A DNA stretch of 64,000 nucleotides from Paenarthrobacter sp. (lineage in GTDB: Bacteria > Actinomycetota > Actinomycetes > Actinomycetales > Micrococcaceae), in contig JAPSHX010000005.1 of assembly GCA_031179305.1 (NCBI GenBank), forward strand, positions 68,502 to 132,501. The letters run 5' to 3'. This document shows, piece by piece, positions 9,114-17,212 of the stretch. A model generated the notes under the pieces. It did not search any database and was not told the DNA's origin. It saw only the letters and a list, made by a program, of their open reading frames with translations. Position numbers and translations under genes: made by a program. Each line of letters opens with the position of its first letter. Positions within the stretch are counted from its first letter, which is position 1.

Positions 9114-9146
9114 GGGCCGGTGGAGCTTTTTCAAGCCCACCGGCCC
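9114..9146 (-). terminator. Terminator between pnp and the M16 peptidase gene
   Basis: On the minus strand a GC-rich arm (9133-9146) pairs with 9114-9128 with one bulged base around a four-base loop. The stem joins a GGGCCGGTGGGCTT arm to its complement. It lies 22 bases after the pnp stop and is followed on the minus strand by TTCC and AT-richer sequence. Confidence 0.65.
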
Positions 9147-9168
9147 TGCCGGGTGTACTGCTTACAGA

Positions 9169-11421
9169 CTACTCTGCGGACTCTTCAGCGGCCTCGGCCG
9201 GAGCGTCCTCGGAGGCTGCTCCTTCTTCCTCGGCAACTACCGGGGAGAGGGAGAGCTTTCCACGGTCGTCGATCTTGGTGATCTCGACCTGGACCTTCTG
9301 GCCAACGGAGACAACGTCATCAACGTTGTCCACGCGCTTGCCATTGGCCAGCTTGCGCAGCTCGGAGATGTGCAGCAGGCCGTCCTTACCCGGCGTCAGG
9401 GAAACGAAAGCACCGAACGTGGTGGTCTTGACGACCGTACCCAGGTAGCGCTCGCCGATTTCCGGCACCTGCGGGTTGGCGATGGCATTGATGGCGGAAC
9501 GGGCTGCATCTGCAGACGGACCGTTGGTGGCGCCAATGTAGACAGTGCCGTCATCTTCGATAGAGATGTCCGCGCCCGTGTCTTCCTGGATCTGGTTGAT
9601 CATCTTGCCCTTGGGGCCGATGACCTCTCCGATCTTGTCCACGGGGATCTTGACGGCGATAACGCGCGGTGCGAACTCAGAGAGTTCGTCCGGGGTGTCG
9701 ATCGCTGCGTTGATGACCTCGAGGATGTGGAGGCGGGCTTCGCGGGCCTGCTTCAGGGCTGCCGCCAGTACAGAAGCCGGGATACCGTCGAGCTTGGTGT
9801 CCAGCTGGATGGCCGTGACGAACTCGGAGGTACCTGCAACCTTGAAGTCCATGTCGCCGAATGCGTCTTCGGCGCCGAGGATGTCAGTCAGGGCTGCGTA
9901 GCGGGTCTGGCCGTCAACCTGGTCGGAAACCAGGCCCATGGCGATACCGGCAACAGCTGCCTTCAGCGGCACACCTGCGTTAAGCATGGAGAGCGTCGAA
10001 GCGCAGACCGAACCCATGGACGTCGAACCGTTGGAACCGAGAGCCTCGGACACCTGGCGGATGGCGTACGGGAACTCTTCACGGGTGGGCAGAACCGGTA
10101 CCAGGGCGCGCTCAGCGAGGGCACCGTGGCCGATTTCGCGGCGCTTCGGGGAACCGACGCGGCCGGTTTCACCGGTGGAGTACGGCGGGAAGTTGTAGTT
10201 GTGCATGTAGCGCTTGCGCGTTACCGGCGACAACGAGTCGATCTGCTGCTCCATCTTGAGCATGTTCAGCGTGGTGACGCCCATGATCTGGGTTTCGCCG
10301 CGCTCGAAGATCGCGGAACCGTGAACGCGGGGCAGAACCTCTACCTCCGCGGTCAGCTGGCGGATGTCCGTGAGGCCACGGCCGTCGATGCGGACCTGGT
10401 CCTTGAGGATGCGCTGGCGCACAACATGCTTGGTCACCGAGCGGAAAGCTGCGGACAGTTCCTTTTCGCGGCCTTCGAACTGGCCTGCAAGTGCACCAAG
10501 GACCTCGTCCTTGAGCTCGTCGGAGGCGTTGTCGCGCTCCTGCTTGTCAGCGATCTGGAAGACAGCAGCCAGCTTGTCAGCGGCAGCGGCTTCAACCGCA
10601 GCGTAGACGTCATCCTGGTAGTCAAGGAAGACCGGGAACTCAACCGTAGGCTTGGCAGCGCGGGCTGCAAGGTCTGCCTGTGCTTCGCAGAGTGCCTTGA
10701 TGAACGGCTTGGCAGCCTCGAGGCCCTCGGAAACAACCTCTTCGGTAGGAGCGGTTGCGCCCTGTTCCTTGATGAGGTTCCAGGAGTTGTCCGTGGCTTC
10801 GGCTTCAACCATCATGATGGCGACGTCGTCACCGGCGATGCGGCCGGCAACAACCATGTTGAACACGGCGTTCTCAAGCTGGGAGTGCTTGGGGAAAGCG
10901 ACCCACTGCGAACCCTGCTCGTCGGCGATGAGGGCAACGCGGACGCCACCAATCGGGCCGGAGAACGGGAGACCGGACAGCTGCGTGGACATCGAGGACG
11001 CGTTGATGGCGACGACGTCGTAGAGCTCATCCGGGTTGATGGCCAGGACGGTAACCACGATCTGGACCTCATTGCGCAGCCCCTTTACGAAGGCGGGGCG
11101 CAGCGGACGGTCCATCAGGCGGCAAGCCAGGATGGCTTCGGTCGAGGGGCGGCCTTCGCGGCGGAAGAACGAGCCCGGGATACGGCCGGCAGCGTACATG
11201 CGCTCTTCAACATCAACCGTCAGCGGGAAGAAGTCGAAACCTTCGCGCGGCTGCTTGCCTGCGGTGGTTGCCGAGAGCAGTGCGGTGTCTTCGTCGATGT
11301 AGACCATCGAGGCGCCGGCTGCCTGCTTGGCAAGGCGGCCGGTTTCGAAGCGAATAACTCGCTTGCCAAAACGTCCGTTGTCGATAATGGCTTCGGAGAA
11401 CTGGATTTCGGGACCCTCCAT
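9169..11421 (-). CDS. pnp: Polyribonucleotide nucleotidyltransferase / guanosine pentaphosphate synthetase
   Basis: 750-residue PNPase, which degrades RNA 3' to 5' by phosphorolysis and in actinobacteria is also called GpsI. In order: RNase PH domain 1, alpha-helical linker, RNase PH domain 2 (QIMGVTTL, then [10 protein letters not shown] and [14 protein letters not shown]), KH domain ([16 protein letters not shown]) and S1 domain ([11 protein letters not shown]). The tail is acidic and alanine-rich. The ATG at 11421 follows a near-perfect GGAGGTGA ribosome site. The order rpsO-pnp is conserved widely, with a terminator hairpin in the 239-base spacer. Confidence 0.97.
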   Translation of the reverse strand: MEGPEIQFSEAIIDNGRFGKRVIRFETGRLAKQAAGASMVYIDEDTALLSATTAGKQPREGFDFFPLTVDVEERMYAAGRIPGSFFRREGRPSTEAILACRLMDRPLRPAFVKGLRNEVQIVVTVLAINPDELYDVVAINASSMSTQLSGLPFSGPIGGVRVALIADEQGSQWVAFPKHSQLENAVFNMVVAGRIAGDDVAIMMVEAEATDNSWNLIKEQGATAPTEEVVSEGLEAAKPFIKALCEAQADLAARAAKPTVEFPVFLDYQDDVYAAVEAAAADKLAAVFQIADKQERDNASDELKDEVLGALAGQFEGREKELSAAFRSVTKHVVRQRILKDQVRIDGRGLTDIRQLTAEVEVLPRVHGSAIFERGETQIMGVTTLNMLKMEQQIDSLSPVTRKRYMHNYNFPPYSTGETGRVGSPKRREIGHGALAERALVPVLPTREEFPYAIRQVSEALGSNGSTSMGSVCASTLSMLNAGVPLKAAVAGIAMGLVSDQVDGQTRYAALTDILGAEDAFGDMDFKVAGTSEFVTAIQLDTKLDGIPASVLAAALKQAREARLHILEVINAAIDTPDELSEFAPRVIAVKIPVDKIGEVIGPKGKMINQIQEDTGADISIEDDGTVYIGATNGPSADAARSAINAIANPQVPEIGERYLGTVVKTTTFGAFVSLTPGKDGLLHISELRKLANGKRVDNVDDVVSVGQKVQVEITKIDDRGKLSLSPVVAEEEGAASEDAPAEAAEESAE

Positions 11422-11617
11422 AGAGAGTCACCTCCGTTTCTGTTAGCGGAAGTCCGCCGCATCAACCCAGGCCTCTTCTTTATTCCTGGCCTGTACGACA
11501 CCCGGTCATCGATCGAGATCCACGGGCTCATCGTCACAGATGGCTTCCCGGGAATCACTACCGAGGACCGCGAATGCGCGATGCGGTTGATTCCTGTTTT
11601 TAGTTGTTGGTAAAGAA

Positions 11618-11648
11618 GGCGGCCCGTTCCGATATGGAGCGGGCCGCC
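11618..11648 (-). terminator. rpsO terminator/attenuator upstream of pnp
   Basis: GGCGGCCCG (11618-11626) pairs perfectly with CGGGCCGCC (11640-11648), and the stem continues inward with a G-U pair and three more pairs around a GATAT loop. On the minus strand it is followed by TTCTTT. It lies just after the rpsO stop and fits an intrinsic terminator that may be partly read through into pnp. Confidence 0.8.
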
Positions 11649-11660
11649 CCTAAATGCAGA

Positions 11661-11930
11661 CTAGCGGCGCAGGCCGAGACGCTCGATGAGCGCACGGTAG
11701 CGGGCGATGTCAGTGTTCTTCAGGTAGGAAAGCATGCGCTTGCGACGACCAACCATGGCCAGCAAACCGCGCTGGGTGTGGAAGTCGTGCTTGTGCTCCT
11801 TCATGTGCTCAGTCAGATCCTTGATCCGCTGGGTCAGGACCGCAACCTGCACCTCGGGCGAACCGGTGTCGCCTTCAGAGGTTGCGTATTCCTTGATGAT
11901 GGACTGCTTTACAGCGGCGTCAAGTGCCAC
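11661..11930 (-). CDS. rpsO: 30S ribosomal protein S15
   Basis: 89 residues, the exact usual length of S15, with the family signatures [29 protein letters not shown] and [13 protein letters not shown]15 binds the central domain of 16S rRNA early in 30S assembly. The GTG at 11930 is preceded by AGGAG; an upstream in-frame ATG at 12047 would add 39 unrelated residues. It lies between ribF and pnp. Confidence 0.97.
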   Translation of the reverse strand: MALDAAVKQSIIKEYATSEGDTGSPEVQVAVLTQRIKDLTEHMKEHKHDFHTQRGLLAMVGRRKRMLSYLKNTDIARYRALIERLGLRR

Positions 11931-12089
11931 GTGAACTCCTAGAGTTGTGCCGTGCCTCCCGGTGCAGCGCCTCGCTGACGGGTTGTCCCTGGTACGTTGC
12001 CGCACACAAAAACAGGTCCAGCCGCCACGGACTGCAGCCGGATCCACTCATCAGTTTACCGGCACGTCAGCAGTGTTGTCGAAATGCCG

Positions 12090-13073
12090 CTAGCGCCGGG
12101 TCAACAGCTCATGCGCCTGGGCTACGTCCAGGCACATTTGTTCGACCAACGCTTCCGGTCCCCGGTAAGCCACCATGCCCCGCAGCCGCTGCGTAAATTC
12201 GACGGCGACAATCTGCCCGTAGAGGTCGAAGTCTTCAACGTTCTCTTCAGGACGGTCGATGACGTGCGCCTCAACCTGCCGGCTGACGCCGTCGAACGTG
12301 GGGTTGGAGCCAACGGAGATGGCGGCAGGCCAACGCGTGCCCGCCTGGTCGATCAGCCACCCCGCATAGATGCCGTCCGCCGGGACGTAACCGGTGGAAT
12401 CGTGGGAAAGGTTTGCCGTGGGGAAACCGAGATCCCGCCCGCGGGCAGCACCGTGCACCACTTCCCCGCGCATGCGGTGGGGCCGGCCCAGTACTGCGGC
12501 AGCAGTAACTACATCTCCTTCGGACAACGCCTCCCTCACCCAAGTGGAGGAACAGCGGCGGTCAGCATCGCCGTCGTCGTGAACCGGGAAGCCTCCCGCG
12601 CCGTATTCATTGACAACCTGCACCCCGAAGCCGAGCTGGTCACCCAGCTCCTGCATGGTGACGACGTCGCCTGAGTTGCCGGCACCGAAGCGGAGGTCGT
12701 GCCCTACAACGAGGTGTGCGGCGTGAAGTCCGTCGAGAAGGACCTCGCGGACAAACTCCAGCGGGGTCATCGCAGCGAGGTCCAAGGTGTACTTCATCAC
12801 CAGGACAGCATCCACACCGGTATCGCCGAGGGCCTCAAGTTTGTCCTGTAACCCCATGATGAGCTCCGGAGCGGAATCCGGCCTGTGCACCTGGGCGGGG
12901 TGGGGATCGAACGTGACGGCAACCGAGGGAATGTTGTGCCGCTTTGCTGTGTCGGTCAACTGCGACAGAACGTGCTGGTGGCCACGATGGACGCCGTCAA
13001 AGTTCCCGATGGTAACGACAGTAGGTCCGAAGTCCTTAGGGACTTCGGTGGGATCGTTCCAGATGTGGACCAT
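12090..13073 (-). CDS. ribF: Bifunctional riboflavin kinase / FAD synthetase RibF
   Basis: 327 residues. The N-terminal adenylyltransferase domain has the nucleotide-binding motif IGNFDGVHRGHQ and later VGHDLRFG. The C-terminal flavokinase domain has GRDLGFPTANL followed by the ADGIYAGW segment. It makes FMN and then FAD from riboflavin. The ATG at 13073 gives the standard MVHIWNDP start and has a GGCGAGG ribosome site; the longer frame upstream adds 60 unlike residues. Gene order truB-ribF-rpsO-pnp follows the usual actinobacterial pattern, here interrupted by two small membrane-protein genes. Confidence 0.96.
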   Translation of the reverse strand: MVHIWNDPTEVPKDFGPTVVTIGNFDGVHRGHQHVLSQLTDTAKRHNIPSVAVTFDPHPAQVHRPDSAPELIMGLQDKLEALGDTGVDAVLVMKYTLDLAAMTPLEFVREVLLDGLHAAHLVVGHDLRFGAGNSGDVVTMQELGDQLGFGVQVVNEYGAGGFPVHDDGDADRRCSSTWVREALSEGDVVTAAAVLGRPHRMRGEVVHGAARGRDLGFPTANLSHDSTGYVPADGIYAGWLIDQAGTRWPAAISVGSNPTFDGVSRQVEAHVIDRPEENVEDFDLYGQIVAVEFTQRLRGMVAYRGPEALVEQMCLDVAQAHELLTRR

Positions 13074-13162
13074 CAACCTCGCCTTTTTACTGCAGATGTT
13101 CGTTCCGCCCGGCAACCTCCCGGCGCCGGAACATTCTAAGGTTACCCGCTGGGGTGTTTGAC

Positions 13163-13597
13163 TCAGGACGGCCGGCGTTTGTTGAGCCACAGAAGGCCAA
13201 GGATCGGCAGGACCAGCGGGACAAAGCCATAACCGCGGCCAAACAGGGACCACACAGTGTCGTGCGGGAAAGCAACAGGATCAAAAAGGCTGATCGCACC
13301 CACCACCAGTACCCCCACGAGCTCAATGAGCACAGCGGCCAAGGAAACCTTGAACCAGGTCCTGCCCGGCTTTGCGAGCGAGATGGTGGCCACGATATAC
13401 ACCGCAGCGGCGAACGCTGAGAGGATGTGCGCCAACGGAGCTTCGGCGAATTTGGTGGCGATCTGGTAGCCGGCACGTGCCGTCGCGGACAACGCGAACA
13501 CGGCGTAGACCGCGATCAGCAAGCGTCCGGGCCCTGTGTTCCGGGTGTCCTTCTGCACCGACTGCCGGTTCGCAGGGTTGGTCTCGGTTCCAGTCAC
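13163..13597 (-). CDS. Small integral membrane protein, function unknown
   Basis: About 144 residues with four predicted transmembrane helices: LLIAVYAVFALSATARAGY, LAHILSAFAAAVYIVATISL, VSLAAVLIELVGVLVVGAISL and GFVPLVLPILGLLWL. The soluble N-terminus is polar and the tail ends KRRPS. I chose the GTG at 13597 because AAGGAAG lies just upstream; an ATG at 13615 is possible but has no ribosome site. It lies downstream of another small membrane-protein gene with about 20 bases between them, so the two probably form one unit between truB and ribF. No family function is recognised. Confidence 0.75.
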   Translation of the reverse strand: MTGTETNPANRQSVQKDTRNTGPGRLLIAVYAVFALSATARAGYQIATKFAEAPLAHILSAFAAAVYIVATISLAKPGRTWFKVSLAAVLIELVGVLVVGAISLFDPVAFPHDTVWSLFGRGYGFVPLVLPILGLLWLNKRRPS

Positions 13598-13617
13598 GTT
13601 GTGTTCTTCCTTCATGG

Positions 13618-13971
13618 TCAGTACCAGATCTGGTTCATGCGGGCAGCCATCACCAGTGCGGTAACGCCCACTGCCGCAAGGACGAAGTTGCTCCAGCGGG
13701 TCCGTTCAAGGATGGCCCAATAGACGGCCCCAAGCGGAATCATCAGGGCAACAATGAGGTAGCCCCAGAACTCCCATGGTTCACCTGCCATTTGCTCACC
13801 CATGGCAACGCGGACGATCGAGCCCACCAAATACACCACGAGCACAAGCTCGACGGCGAGCACGGAAAAGATGGTGGGGTCGTTCGGGGCTTTCTTCATC
13901 AAGCCGGCCACGACGCACATGATCGTGGACACCAGTCCAACGATGAGGATGGCGTAGAAATATCCGTCCAT
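13618..13971 (-). CDS. Small integral membrane protein, function unknown
   Basis: 117 residues, with four hydrophobic segments: YFYAILIVGLVSTIMCVVAG, IFSVLAVELVLVVYLVGSIV, WEFWGYLIVALMIPLGAVYW and NFVLAAVGVTALVMAA. It starts two bases after the truB stop, so it is translationally linked to truB and followed by the second small membrane protein. Pairs like this between truB and ribF recur in Micrococcaceae as far as I recall, but no function is known to me. Confidence 0.8.
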   Translation of the reverse strand: MDGYFYAILIVGLVSTIMCVVAGLMKKAPNDPTIFSVLAVELVLVVYLVGSIVRVAMGEQMAGEPWEFWGYLIVALMIPLGAVYWAILERTRWSNFVLAAVGVTALVMAARMNQIWY

Positions 13972-13973
13972 GC

Positions 13974-14897
13974 CTATTTTGCCTGCCCTGTTCCAGTTCC
14001 CGGCGCGAAGACCAGCACCGGTTTAGCGAAGCTGCCCGTGTCTGCAAGCAGTGCCACAAGCTCCCCCGACGGCGCGAATGCCGCGGCGGGCTTTTCGGCC
14101 GTGGCGGCGTCCGGCGTTCCTGCTTCCGGCCCGGCAGCGATGCGGCGGCCAAAGGAGATTTCGATGGTTTCTGCCTCGCTCAGCTCCCGGTTGGGCATCA
14201 GCGAGCGTGCCGCCAGGGACATCTCCAGAACCTCGAGCTCTTCTGCGAGCTCCTCCAGCGTTCGGGCCTGATCAAGGGAGTAAGGGCCAACTTTGGTCCT
14301 GCGCAGGGCTGTGAGGTGCCCACCGACACCCAAGGCGTTGCCGAGGTCCCGGGCCAACGCCCTGATGTACGTGCCGGAAGAACACTCAACGGTGACGTCG
14401 ACGTCAACTACCCTGCCGCCGTCGATCCTGGTGATGGAATGGATATCGAAGCGGTGGATGGTGACTGGACGAGCCGCGAGTTTGACCTCTTCACCCGAGC
14501 GGACGCGGGCGTAGGAGCGTTCGCCGTTGACCTTGATGGCGCTGACGCTGCTGGGAACCTGCTGGATAGGCCCGGACAGCGCGGCGACGCCGGCGGCAAC
14601 GGCATCGTCAGTAATGTCCGCTGCGGTGCGGGCCTCCGTGACCTCGCCCTCGGCATCATCTGTGATGGTGGTTTCGCCCAGCCTGATGGTGGCCGTGTAC
14701 GTCTTGGACGTGCCCACGATGTAGGTCAGCAGGCGGGTGGCCTTGTTGATGCCGAGCACCAGAACGCCGGTTGCCATGGGATCAAGCGTGCCGGCGTGGC
14801 CCACTTTCCGGGTGCCGGCCAGCCGCCGCATCCGGCCAACCACGTCATGGCTGGTCCATCCCTGCGGTTTGTCAACGATTACCAGTCCAGAAAGCAC
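13974..14897 (-). CDS. truB: tRNA pseudouridine-55 synthase TruB
   Basis: 307 residues. The substrate-binding motif DKPQGWTSHDVVGRMR is at about 9-24, and the catalytic aspartate D39 sits in GHAGTLDPMATGVLVLG. YARVRSGEEV and SSGTYIRALARDLG are further TruB signatures. The GTG at 14897 matches the family start; the frame is open further upstream but would run into the divergent aminotransferase gene. The spacer to that gene is only about 34 bases, so the promoters must overlap or both transcripts have very short leaders. Confidence 0.95.
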   Translation of the reverse strand: MLSGLVIVDKPQGWTSHDVVGRMRRLAGTRKVGHAGTLDPMATGVLVLGINKATRLLTYIVGTSKTYTATIRLGETTITDDAEGEVTEARTAADITDDAVAAGVAALSGPIQQVPSSVSAIKVNGERSYARVRSGEEVKLAARPVTIHRFDIHSITRIDGGRVVDVDVTVECSSGTYIRALARDLGNALGVGGHLTALRRTKVGPYSLDQARTLEELAEELEVLEMSLAARSLMPNRELSEAETIEISFGRRIAAGPEAGTPDAATAEKPAAAFAPSGELVALLADTGSFAKPVLVFAPGTGTGQAK

Positions 14898-14931
14898 GCT
14901 TACCAGTATATGGGTGGCTAGGATGGCTCCC

Positions 14932-16086
14932 ATGCCTGAGCTTGCCGCGCATGTCCGCGACGTCCCCGTGAACCAGATCCGTGAGATCACCGAAGCCGCG
15001 TGGTCCACCCCCGGAGCAATCGTCCTCAGCATCGGGGAGCCGGGCTTTGCCTTACCCCGGCACATCCTCGACGCCGGCATGGACTGCCTGGATCGCGATG
15101 AGACCAACTACACACCCAATGCCGGGATCCCGGCCCTCCGCGAGGCTTTTGCCGCCCGCTTCCGCGAACAGCAAAGGGCGGATCTCGGCGCGGAGCGTGT
15201 GTATGTTGTGGACGGCGCCCAGCAGGGACTGCACTTCGCCATGAGCCTCCTTCTCTCCCCCGGCGACGAGATTCTCATCCCCAATCCCGGCTACCCCACC
15301 TTCGCCATGACCAGCAGACTGCTGCACGCCGTGCCGGTGCAGTATCCGCTGTATCCGCGGAACGATTTCCAGCCGCACATCGAGGACATCGAGACCCTTA
15401 TCACGCCAAGGACCCGCGTCCTCGTGTTGAACTCCCCCTCCAATCCCTTGGGTGCCGTCTTTAGCGAGGAATCCACCCGCCAACTTGTGGAGCTTGCCGT
15501 TCGCCATGACCTCTGGATCATCTCCGATGAGTGCTATGAAGCCTTCACGTTCGATGTGCCCCATGTCAGTCCTGCGCGCTTCGACAGCGACGTCCCCGGT
15601 GAAGCCCGGGTCTTCACTTCCCTGACACTGTCCAAGACCTACGGGCTGACAGGCCTCCGGATTGGAGCGTTGATCTGCCCGCCCGGGTTGGAACGGAAGA
15701 TGAACAACGTGATGGAGTCGATCGTGTCCTGCGTCGCGTCGCCTTCGCAGTACGCCGCCTTGGCCGCGCTGACAGGCCCCCAGGACTATGTTTCCCAGGT
15801 TCGCGACCACTACCGGAGTAACCGGGATGCAGCCTCCGGCGTGCTGGCCAAGAAAGGAATTCCGTTCCTGGGTGCCCAAGGGGCTTTTTACCTTTGGGCT
15901 GACGTCTCGCACGTGAGCGGCGGGGATGTCAGGACCTGGGCGCGGGCCTTCCTCGCTGAGTCCGGAGTGTCCTTCGCTCCTGGGACGGCATTCGGCTCGA
16001 TCGGCGAGGGCTGGATCAGGATCGCCCTCTGTGGGGGTCAACAAGACCTGCTCGACGGCGTCAGCCGCCTCCCTGGCAAGGTCTAG
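14932..16086 (+). CDS. PLP-dependent aminotransferase, class I/II
   Basis: 384-residue fold-type I aminotransferase. Visible features are LSIGEPGFALP near the N-terminus, NYTPNAGIPALREAFA (substrate entry), VLVLNSPSNPLGAVF (PLP-contacting Asn), ISDECYEAF (PLP-contacting Asp/Tyr) and SLTLSKTYGLTGLRIG with the Schiff-base lysine. GWIRIAL near the C-terminus supplies the carboxylate-binding arginine. Two ATGs nine bases apart (14923, 14932) are possible; the second follows AGGATGG. The amino acid substrate cannot be deduced; aspartate or aromatic aminotransferase-like activity is usual for the group. Confidence 0.9.
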   Translation: MPELAAHVRDVPVNQIREITEAAWSTPGAIVLSIGEPGFALPRHILDAGMDCLDRDETNYTPNAGIPALREAFAARFREQQRADLGAERVYVVDGAQQGLHFAMSLLLSPGDEILIPNPGYPTFAMTSRLLHAVPVQYPLYPRNDFQPHIEDIETLITPRTRVLVLNSPSNPLGAVFSEESTRQLVELAVRHDLWIISDECYEAFTFDVPHVSPARFDSDVPGEARVFTSLTLSKTYGLTGLRIGALICPPGLERKMNNVMESIVSCVASPSQYAALAALTGPQDYVSQVRDHYRSNRDAASGVLAKKGIPFLGAQGAFYLWADVSHVSGGDVRTWARAFLAESGVSFAPGTAFGSIGEGWIRIALCGGQQDLLDGVSRLPGKV

Positions 16087-16111
16087 TTTCCGGTCCTTTG
16101 AGTAAGGCGGC

Positions 16112-16606
16112 TCAGTAGGCCGTCCGGTGCGCGTGGCTACGCCACGCGTCGAAGGGTTCATCTGAAGCGTCCAACTGCGCATGCTCCACGGGCAGCAGTT
16201 CCGGTCTGGTGCCTGCGAAATACTCGTAGAACACAGCGTCGTCGAAGCCCGCTTTGGCCGCGCCGTGCCGATCTGCCGCAAAATAGACGTGCCCGATCCT
16301 GGCCCAGAGGGTGGCGGATAAGCACAGCGGGCATGGTTCACAGCTTGCGTAGAGAACGGAGCCCGTGAGGTCGAAGCTCTTGGTTGCAGCTGCGGCACGG
16401 CGAATCGCCACCACTTCGGCATGTGCTGTGGGGTCGTGGTCCCGGGTGACCCGATTGACTCCCTCATGGATGGTTCCGTCCGGGGTGACAACGACGGCGC
16501 CGAAAGGGCCGCCGCCGTCGGAAACGTTGTGCACGGCCAGTTTGATGGCCAGCTTCAGGTATTCATCACGTTGCTGAGCATTGTGCGGCGACATGCTCCC
16601 GATCAT
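16112..16606 (-). CDS. Nucleoside/guanine deaminase (cytidine deaminase fold)
   Basis: 164 residues with the zinc-site motifs HAEVVAIRRA (His ligand and catalytic Glu) and CEPCPLC (two Cys ligands), and the GGGPFGAVVV segment of the deaminase fold. Length and the C-terminal PFDAWRSHAHRTAY tail resemble the small GuaD-type guanine deaminases rather than TadA, which acts on tRNA. It would convert guanine to xanthine if that is right. It is convergent with the aminotransferase gene and downstream of rbfA, from which it is separated by a strong terminator. Confidence 0.82.
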   Translation of the reverse strand: MIGSMSPHNAQQRDEYLKLAIKLAVHNVSDGGGPFGAVVVTPDGTIHEGVNRVTRDHDPTAHAEVVAIRRAAAATKSFDLTGSVLYASCEPCPLCLSATLWARIGHVYFAADRHGAAKAGFDDAVFYEYFAGTRPELLPVEHAQLDASDEPFDAWRSHAHRTAY

Positions 16607-16626
16607 AGCGAGTTTGAGTACAGCAA

Positions 16627-16655
16627 ATGCCCCTAAGAACGCTTCTTAGGGGCAT
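16627..16655 (-). terminator. Terminator of the rimP-nusA-ylxR-infB-rbfA operon
   Basis: Perfect 13-bp inverted repeat ATGCCCCTAAGAA / TTCTTAGGGGCAT with a three-base loop, starting 16 bases after the rbfA stop. It is followed on the minus strand by TTGCTGT. It ends the operon before the guanine-deaminase-like gene. Confidence 0.88.
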
Positions 16656-16670
16656 CAACTGCACAAAAAA

Positions 16671-17135
16671 CTAGTCTTTGGCGTCTTCGTCGAAGTCGTC
16701 CTCGTCGAGGTCCTCCGGTGAGTCGCCCTTGTAAGGGTCTGCCTCGCCTGCGTGTTTGGCACTGGCAGCCAAAGCGGCTACCTCTGCGTCGCGACGCTTG
16801 GCATCACGTAGGAGCTCCTCAAGGTTGGAGGCATTGACCGGAATCTGGTCAGCCACGAACTCGAGTGTCGGAGTGAGGCGAACAGTGATGTTGCGGCCGA
16901 CTTCCTGACGCAGCACACCTTTGGCCTTCTCGAGCGCCCTGGCGGCATCAGCCTGAGCTATGTCGTCACCAAAAACGGTGTAGTAGATGGTGGCGTGCTG
17001 AAGGTCGTTGGTGACGCGGGCGTCCGTGACCGTGATGGACTCGACCCGCGGATCCTTGACCCGGCGTCCGAGGGCCTCAGCAACGACGACCTTTATCCGC
17101 TGTGCCAGCTTGGCGGCGCGTGCGGGATCAGCCAT
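16671..17135 (-). CDS. rbfA: 30S ribosome-binding factor RbfA
   Basis: 154 residues beginning MADPARAAKLAQRIKVVVAE with the family signatures DPRVESITVTDARVTNDLQHATIYY and VRLTPTLEFVAD. RbfA aids 16S rRNA 5'-end maturation and 30S assembly, especially in the cold. The C-terminal 30 residues are a lineage-specific acidic tail rich in Asp and Glu. AGGAGGAA precedes the ATG. It lies downstream of infB as in most bacteria, with a hairpin in the 77-base spacer. Confidence 0.95.
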   Translation of the reverse strand: MADPARAAKLAQRIKVVVAEALGRRVKDPRVESITVTDARVTNDLQHATIYYTVFGDDIAQADAARALEKAKGVLRQEVGRNITVRLTPTLEFVADQIPVNASNLEELLRDAKRRDAEVAALAASAKHAGEADPYKGDSPEDLDEDDFDEDAKD

Positions 17136-17165
17136 GACTTCCTCCTGGAAAGTAGAAAAGGGGAA

Positions 17166-17203
17166 GGAACGGGTCCGCCGGGGCTACCCGACGGACCCGT
17201 TCC
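17166..17203 (-). terminator. Hairpin with U-rich tail between infB and rbfA
   Basis: GGAACGGGTCCG (17166-17177) pairs perfectly with CGGACCCGTTCC (17192-17203). On the minus strand the stem is followed by TTCCCCTTTTC. It has all the marks of an intrinsic terminator yet lies inside a conserved operon, so partial read-through to rbfA, or a separate rbfA promoter, is likely. Confidence 0.75.
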
Positions 17204-17212
17204 AAACGGAAC

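Noticed and set aside
9370..11613. Open frame of 747 codons on the plus strand opposite pnp
   Set aside because: It is an antisense shadow of the PNPase gene caused by GC-rich codon use; the translation has no domain and no ribosome site.
15052..16491. Open frame of 479 codons opposite the aminotransferase and running into the deaminase
   Set aside because: Spans two well-supported genes in a different frame with no family match.
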